From SFEL01 sp964392455 (GTDB lineage: Bacteria > Bacillota > Clostridia > Christensenellales > CAG-138): 64,000 nt of DNA. The notes beneath the pieces were generated by a model. It ran no database searches. It worked only from the letters and a program-made list of their open reading frames with translations, and had not been told where the DNA came from. Every line of letters starts with the position of its first letter. The stretch's first letter is position 1. Shown here piece by piece: positions 59,499-64,000 of this stretch. The position numbers were made by a program, and so were the translations under genes. The DNA is taken from the NCBI GenBank assembly GCA_964392455.1, contig CAYMPG010000004.1, positions 24,600 through 88,599 of the forward strand, read 5' to 3'.

Positions 59499-61373
59499 AT
59501 GAGTGGAAGTTTTTTTGGTAATATCATATCCATAGTATACCTTGGGACATTCCTTGCCGCCGGGTATTTCATTGCGTCAAATGTTTTTCTCAGGGAGGGG
59601 CGGCTGCTGCGCCTTACCCTGGGCACTGCCACAGGGCTGCTTATGCTCATGTGGCTGCCGGCGCTTTTCTCCTTTGTGCTGGGGTTTACGGTGCTGTCTC
59701 AGCTATTGGCCCTGGCAGTCGCCCTGGGGCTTGGGGCGCTGGCGCTGTTTCGCGGCATACGGCTGCTGATGCTTCCGAGGGAGCCTGAGCTGAAGCCCTA
59801 TCTATGGTGCGTGCTGCCGGTGATGCTTGTGCTGTGCGTGCTGCTGCATACCCACGTTATACCCCAGAATCAGTATGGCGGCCTGTCCTCCGGCCAATCT
59901 ACCTATGGGGATATGTGTATGCATCTTGGCATAATATCCAGCATATCCCGTCAGGGCTTTTTCCCGCCGGAATATTCCATACTGCCGGGCCAGCCCATGA
60001 GCTATCCCTTCCTGTGCGACAGCGTAAGCTCCACCTTTTACACCCTTGGGGCATCTCTCCGCTTTGCATATATGCTGCCCATGATACCTGCATTTTTCTC
60101 AGTGGTATCCGGGGTGTACCTTTTCTTTGAGGATTGGTTCAGGTGCAGAAAAAAGGCTGTGCTGGCCTTTGTGCTGTTTTTCCTTGGGGGCGGCTTTGGC
60201 TTTGCCTACTTTATGAATGGCCTTGCGGAAAACCCATACAACCTTACCCGCATATTCACCGCCTTCTATGAGACCCCCACCAACCTTGTAAGCGAAAACA
60301 TACGCTGGGTAAACGTGATAGCGGATATGCTCATCCCCCAGCGGGCCACTCTCTTTGGCTGGAGCGTGCTTTTCCCCTGCCTGCTGCTGCTGAGGCGTGC
60401 AGCGCTGGATGGGGAGGACTGGCTGTTTATCCCCCTTGGCGTAATGGCGGGGCTGCTGCCCCTTGTGCATACCCATTCCTTCCTTGCGCTGGGGCTTGTC
60501 AGCATACCCTGGTTCATAAGGGCGCTGTACAAAGGGCAGAGCGTTAAAAGGTTTATCATATACGGCGCGACCGCCGTGCTGCTGGCTGCACCCCAGCTGC
60601 TGCTTTTCACCTTTAAAAGCGCAGGCAGCTTCCTCACGCTGAATTTTAACTGGAGCAACGATACCGATACCTTCCTCTGGTTTTATATAAAAAACCTGGG
60701 GCTCATATTCCTGCTGCTGCCTGTCGCCCTTATATCCGCCGAAAAGAAGGACAGGCTCACCTGGGCAGGGGTAAGTATCCTGTGGATATTGTGCGAATTC
60801 ATACAATTTCAGCCCAATCCATATGATAACAACAAGCTGCTGTTCATATGGTTTGCATTCTCCTGCGGGCTGGTGGCCTCCCTGCTTATAGACCTTTACG
60901 CAAAGCTTGAGGGCATAAAGGGGCGGCAGATGCTTGCATTCATCACGGTGGCCGCCATGACGCTTTCCGGCCTCCTTACCATAGGCCGGGAGCTGGTAAG
61001 CGAATATGAGGTATTTGCCGAGGGAGAAGTGGAGGCGGCAAAGTTCATAGAGGAAAGCACACCTGCCGACGCCATTTTCCTAACCACCACAAACCACAAT
61101 AATGCCGTGGCCTCCCTTACCGGCCGCAGCATAGTATGCGGCTCCTCCTCCTTCCTTTACTACCATGGCTACGATACCTACCAGACGGAGCAGGATATAC
61201 GCACCATGTATGAGAATCCTCAGGATGCGGAGGAGCTATACAGGCAATATGGCGTGGATTATGTATACATAGGCCCCTACGAGCGGAATACATACCGCCT
61301 TTCCCATATAGACTTTGCCCATCTTGAGCTGGTATTTGCCAACGATACTGCCGCCATATACAAATATGAATGA
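59499..61373 (+). CDS. large polytopic membrane protein, GT-C glycosyltransferase-like
   Basis: 624 residues from the ATG at 59499. About eleven to thirteen membrane segments fill residues 1-490, followed by a soluble C-terminal part (about 510-624) with AKFIEESTPADAIFLTTT. The first long outside loop contains GDMCMHLGIISSISRQGFFPPE, an acidic-residue loop of the kind found in GT-C glycosyltransferases that use lipid-linked sugars. No family is certain. The ATG has no ribosome binding site and sits where transcription should start; earlier in-frame ATGs also lack one and would add a non-hydrophobic leader. Confidence 0.7.
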   Translation: MSGSFFGNIISIVYLGTFLAAGYFIASNVFLREGRLLRLTLGTATGLLMLMWLPALFSFVLGFTVLSQLLALAVALGLGALALFRGIRLLMLPREPELKPYLWCVLPVMLVLCVLLHTHVIPQNQYGGLSSGQSTYGDMCMHLGIISSISRQGFFPPEYSILPGQPMSYPFLCDSVSSTFYTLGASLRFAYMLPMIPAFFSVVSGVYLFFEDWFRCRKKAVLAFVLFFLGGGFGFAYFMNGLAENPYNLTRIFTAFYETPTNLVSENIRWVNVIADMLIPQRATLFGWSVLFPCLLLLRRAALDGEDWLFIPLGVMAGLLPLVHTHSFLALGLVSIPWFIRALYKGQSVKRFIIYGATAVLLAAPQLLLFTFKSAGSFLTLNFNWSNDTDTFLWFYIKNLGLIFLLLPVALISAEKKDRLTWAGVSILWILCEFIQFQPNPYDNNKLLFIWFAFSCGLVASLLIDLYAKLEGIKGRQMLAFITVAAMTLSGLLTIGRELVSEYEVFAEGEVEAAKFIEESTPADAIFLTTTNHNNAVASLTGRSIVCGSSSFLYYHGYDTYQTEQDIRTMYENPQDAEELYRQYGVDYVYIGPYERNTYRLSHIDFAHLELVFANDTAAIYKYE

Positions 61374-61377
61374 CGCT

Positions 61378-61406
61378 AAAAAGCACCCCAGTGGGGTGCT
61401 TTTTAG
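61378..61406. terminator. bidirectional terminator
   Basis: AAAAAGCACCCC and GGGGTGCTTTTT arms with loop AGT, between convergent genes. Confidence 0.92.
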
Positions 61407-61413
61407 TATGGTA

Positions 61414-62952
61414 TTATGCCAAATCTATTTCCTCTGCTTCCGCCTTTTTGGCAGGAGCCTTTGCCGGCCGGGTCAGCCTGCCATAAAGTGCGGTGATGTC
61501 ATACAGCCTTTCTGCAAGGGCTTCATCTGCTTCGCCGGGCAGCATACGCCATGTCCAGTTGCCGCCCAGGGTGCTGGGGGTATTGGTGCGGTGGCCCTCC
61601 CCAAGGCCCAGATAGTCCTGCATTTGAGCCACAAACAGCCTTGCTACGGAGCTCATGCCTCCCCGTATCACGCCCCAGTTAAAGCCCTCCGCTTCATTAA
61701 GGCCCAGGTATTTTGTGCAGTAAGCCATATCCTCAGGGCTGCTATCATTGCGCCACTGGGCCAGGGGGCTGTTATCATGGGTGCCGGTGTAGCAGATGCA
61801 GTTTTCACCGTATGCATGGGGCAGGTAAGTGCTGGGCTCCTTTGCATCAAAGGCAAATTCCAGCACCTTCATACCAGGAAAGCCGGAATCCTTCAATAGC
61901 TTTTCCACATCCGGCGTGGCACAGCCCAGATCCTCTGCGATAAACTCCAGCCCGCTGAACCAGCCCTTCAGTACACCGACCAGCCCCATACCCGGGCCCT
62001 TTACCCATCTGCCGCCGGATGCGGTGGTTTCTCCGTATTTTACGGCCCAGTAGCTGGCAAAGCCACGGAAGTGATCTATGCGTATCACGTCATACATTTT
62101 GGCAGCCCCGTCAATGCGCCGTATCCACCAGCCATAGCCATCCTGCTGCATCCTGCTCCAGTTGTACAGGGGATTGCCCCAAAGCTGCCCATCTGCGCTG
62201 AATGCATCAGGGGGCACGCCGGACACCTCCACCGGCAGGTTCTTTTCATCCAGCTGGAAAAACTCGGGCTCTGCCCATACGTCCGCAGAATCCAGCGCAA
62301 CGTATATGGGCAGGTCTCCTATAATGCCTATGCCAAGGCCATTAACATACTTCTTCAGCTCCCGCCACTGGGTAAAGAAAAGATACTGTATATAGGTGAA
62401 CAGCTCCACATCCTCTTTTAGCAGAGTGCGGTATTTTTCCATGGCCTGGGGCTTTCTCAGGCGTATGTCCTCATCCTCCCACTGGATCCAGCTCTGCATA
62501 TCAAAATGCCGCTTCAGCGCCATAAACAGGGCGTAGTCCGGAAGCCAGCGTGAATTTTCCTCCACAAAGCTATTCACCTTTTCCCTGTCCCGCTGCCAGC
62601 CCCGCTCCTTGGCCCTTTGCAGCACCTGAAAGCGGCCGGAGTATATGGTGCCATAGTCCACATACCGCCCGTTCTCTCCCCAGCTATAGGCATTTACCTC
62701 ATCGGGAGTAAGGAGCCCATCCTGTATCAGCATATCAAGGTCTATAAGGTAGGGATTTCCCCCGTGGGTGGAAAAGCTCTGATAGGGAGAATCCCCATAG
62801 CTGGTGGGGCCAAGGGGAAGCATCTGCCAATAGGCCTGACCTGAGCTATGGAGAAAATCCGCAAAGTCGTAGGCAGCCTTTCCCATTGTGCCAATGCCAT
62901 ATGGGGAAGGCAGTGAGGATACCGGCATGAGTATGCCGCTGCTGCGTTTCAT
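61414..62952 (-). CDS. malQ: 4-alpha-glucanotransferase
   Basis: Disproportionates maltodextrins by moving alpha-1,4-glucan segments. 512 residues from the ATG at 62952 (GAGAGG upstream; the longer frame is rejected). GH77 features: RSSGILMPVSSLPSPYGIGTMG start, WQMLPLGPTSYGDSPYQS, GDLPIYVALDSADVW, RIDHFRGFASYW with the catalytic Asp nucleophile, and CYTGTHDNSPLAQW. It follows a sugar ABC ATPase gene in the same direction across a terminator. Confidence 0.95.
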   Translation of the reverse strand: MKRSSGILMPVSSLPSPYGIGTMGKAAYDFADFLHSSGQAYWQMLPLGPTSYGDSPYQSFSTHGGNPYLIDLDMLIQDGLLTPDEVNAYSWGENGRYVDYGTIYSGRFQVLQRAKERGWQRDREKVNSFVEENSRWLPDYALFMALKRHFDMQSWIQWEDEDIRLRKPQAMEKYRTLLKEDVELFTYIQYLFFTQWRELKKYVNGLGIGIIGDLPIYVALDSADVWAEPEFFQLDEKNLPVEVSGVPPDAFSADGQLWGNPLYNWSRMQQDGYGWWIRRIDGAAKMYDVIRIDHFRGFASYWAVKYGETTASGGRWVKGPGMGLVGVLKGWFSGLEFIAEDLGCATPDVEKLLKDSGFPGMKVLEFAFDAKEPSTYLPHAYGENCICYTGTHDNSPLAQWRNDSSPEDMAYCTKYLGLNEAEGFNWGVIRGGMSSVARLFVAQMQDYLGLGEGHRTNTPSTLGGNWTWRMLPGEADEALAERLYDITALYGRLTRPAKAPAKKAEAEEIDLA

Positions 62953-63034
62953 ATATGTGCCTCTCAAATCTTTAAGCTGTAAATACCGTGCGTCGGTCTG
63001 CTGATTATATGCAGGGCGCACTGCTGTTTTCATT

Positions 63035-63068
63035 AAAAAGCCCTGACCGGCAGGCCTGTCAGGGCTTT
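63035..63068 (-). terminator. terminator after the ABC ATPase gene
   Basis: AAAGCCCTGAC and GTCAGGGCTTT arms, then TTTTT on the minus strand, between the ABC ATPase stop and malQ. Confidence 0.88.
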
Positions 63069-63096
63069 AACAAAATGCTGTGGGTACGGCGGGATA

Positions 63097-64000
63097 TTAG
63101 ATGAGGTTCTTCTCGGTGGCCTTGTCAAACATATGGATAACATTGCCGCCGAAGGTGAAGCTCACAGGTGCGCCATAGGCAAAGCCATTCTGCAACTCGC
63201 CTGTAAGGTCTATAGTGGGGATTATCACCACCACGTCCTTGCCTGCTGCGCTCACATGGAGATGCACAGAGCTGCCCATCATTTCGGATACATCTACAGT
63301 GCCGGTGATATTGGCTGCATCTGCCTTATCGCAGAGGGTCACGTGCTCGGGACGGATGCCCAGAGTGATATCGCAGGGCTGTGCGCCGTTTGCACGGAGG
63401 GCTGCCTGCTTATCCTCAGGAAGCTGCACCCTGGTGCCCTCGATGGCCACATAGTAGCTATCGCCCTCTTTTTCAAGGCGGGCATCAAAGAAGTTCATCT
63501 GGGGAGTGCCGATAAAGCCTGCTACAAACAGGTTTGCCGGGTGATTGAACACCTCCTGGGGGGTGCCTATCTGCTGAATGAAGCCGTCTCTCATGATGAC
63601 GATACGGTCGCCCAGAGTCATGGCCTCAGTCTGGTCATGGGTAACGTATACAAAGGTGGTATTGATGCGCTGGCGCAGCTTGATTATCTCTGCACGCATC
63701 TGGTTTCTGAGCTTTGCATCCAGGTTGGACAGAGGCTCATCCATCAGGAATACGGCAGGGTCACGCACTATGGCACGGCCTATGGCAACGCGCTGGCGCT
63801 GGCCGCCGGAAAGGGCCTTGGGCTTGCGATCAAGGTACTGGGTGATGTCCAGTATCTCGGCGGCTTCCTTTACCTTGCGGTCGATCTCATCCTTGGGAGT
63901 CTTTTTGAGCTTGAGGGAGAAGGCCATGTTTTCATACACGGTCATGTGGGGATAGAGCGCATAGTTCTGGAAAACCATTGCAATGTCCCTGTCCTTGGGG
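63097..64000 (-). CDS. sugar ABC transporter ATPase (UgpC/MsmX/MalK type), 5' end beyond the window
   Basis: About 301 residues are visible; the Walker A region lies past base 64000, and the frame is open to the edge (PKDRDIAMVFQNYALYPHMTV), so the internal ATG at 63978 is not the start. Present are the Q-loop, the signature LSGGQRQRVAIGRA, Walker B VFLMDEPLSNLD, H-loop VTHDQTEAMTLGD and a C-terminal TOBE-type domain (about 210 onward in the visible part). This ATPase type often serves several carbohydrate importers; malQ downstream suggests maltodextrin use. Confidence 0.93.
   Translation of the reverse strand, partial: PKDRDIAMVFQNYALYPHMTVYENMAFSLKLKKTPKDEIDRKVKEAAEILDITQYLDRKPKALSGGQRQRVAIGRAIVRDPAVFLMDEPLSNLDAKLRNQMRAEIIKLRQRINTTFVYVTHDQTEAMTLGDRIVIMRDGFIQQIGTPQEVFNHPANLFVAGFIGTPQMNFFDARLEKEGDSYYVAIEGTRVQLPEDKQAALRANGAQPCDITLGIRPEHVTLCDKADAANITGTVDVSEMMGSSVHLHVSAAGKDVVVIIPTIDLTGELQNGFAYGAPVSFTFGGNVIHMFDKATEKNLI

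Overview
The window looks like a chromosomal segment of an anaerobic, amino-acid- and organic-acid-fermenting member of the Clostridia (Firmicutes), with fairly high GC for that group. The signs are a T-box leader ahead of hisS-aspS, tRNA genes with encoded CCA ends, strong AGGAGG-type ribosome binding sites, ferredoxin-linked 2-oxoacid oxidation, a Ptb-Buk kinase pair, citrate lyase, rubrerythrin, an anaerobic (class III) ribonucleotide reductase, and surface proteins with PKTG-type anchor motifs. I cannot name a genus. There is no CRISPR array, no rRNA and no intact mobile element.

Layout. 1-4.8 kb (minus): translation and one-carbon genes hisS, aspS, an RseC-like protein and the 5' part of glyA, behind a T-box. 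4.9-5.65 kb (plus): six tRNA genes with their own promoter and terminator. 5.67-6.6 kb: a poorly coding, lower-GC remnant split by an in-frame stop. 6.7-14.3 kb: a FadR-type regulator, then ptb, buk, a P-loop ATPase, four subunits of a 2-oxoacid:ferredoxin oxidoreductase and an aminotransferase. This is a full route from amino acid to acyl-CoA, acyl phosphate and carboxylic acid plus ATP. 14.3-21.3 kb: three tRNAs and mixed single genes (DMT exporter, Pro/Thr-rich surface protein, phosphatidyltransferase, rhodanese-like lipoprotein, aldo-keto reductase with ferredoxin domain, GNAT).

21.5-30.8 kb: a peptide-type ABC importer operon (binding protein, two permeases, two ATPases) that ends with a serine hydrolase and an M24 peptidase, with a divergent LysR regulator. 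30.8-38.9 kb: a citrate lyase system (citDEF on plus, citC and a fused citXG on minus) joined to a LysR regulator and an aconitase. 39-45.4 kb: a large secreted protein and a small one that share a C-terminal domain, the nagA-nagB-kinase operon between them, and a strongly folded non-coding stretch near 44.75-44.94 kb.

45.6-51 kb: rubrerythrin behind a 25-bp palindrome, an alkyltransferase, a MATE pump, and a flavin group (ApbE, FMN-binding protein, NusG-II protein, Gx/HepT-type membrane protein) that resembles Gram-positive flavin-based extracellular electron transfer loci. 51-55.6 kb: murF, ddl, an aldolase and pfkA. 55.8-64 kb: a second MATE pump, nrdD with NrdR-like boxes, a large membrane protein that may be translated from a leaderless mRNA, malQ, and the edge of a sugar ABC ATPase gene. 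Starts given below are often trimmed from the longest reading frame to the start with the best ribosome binding site.
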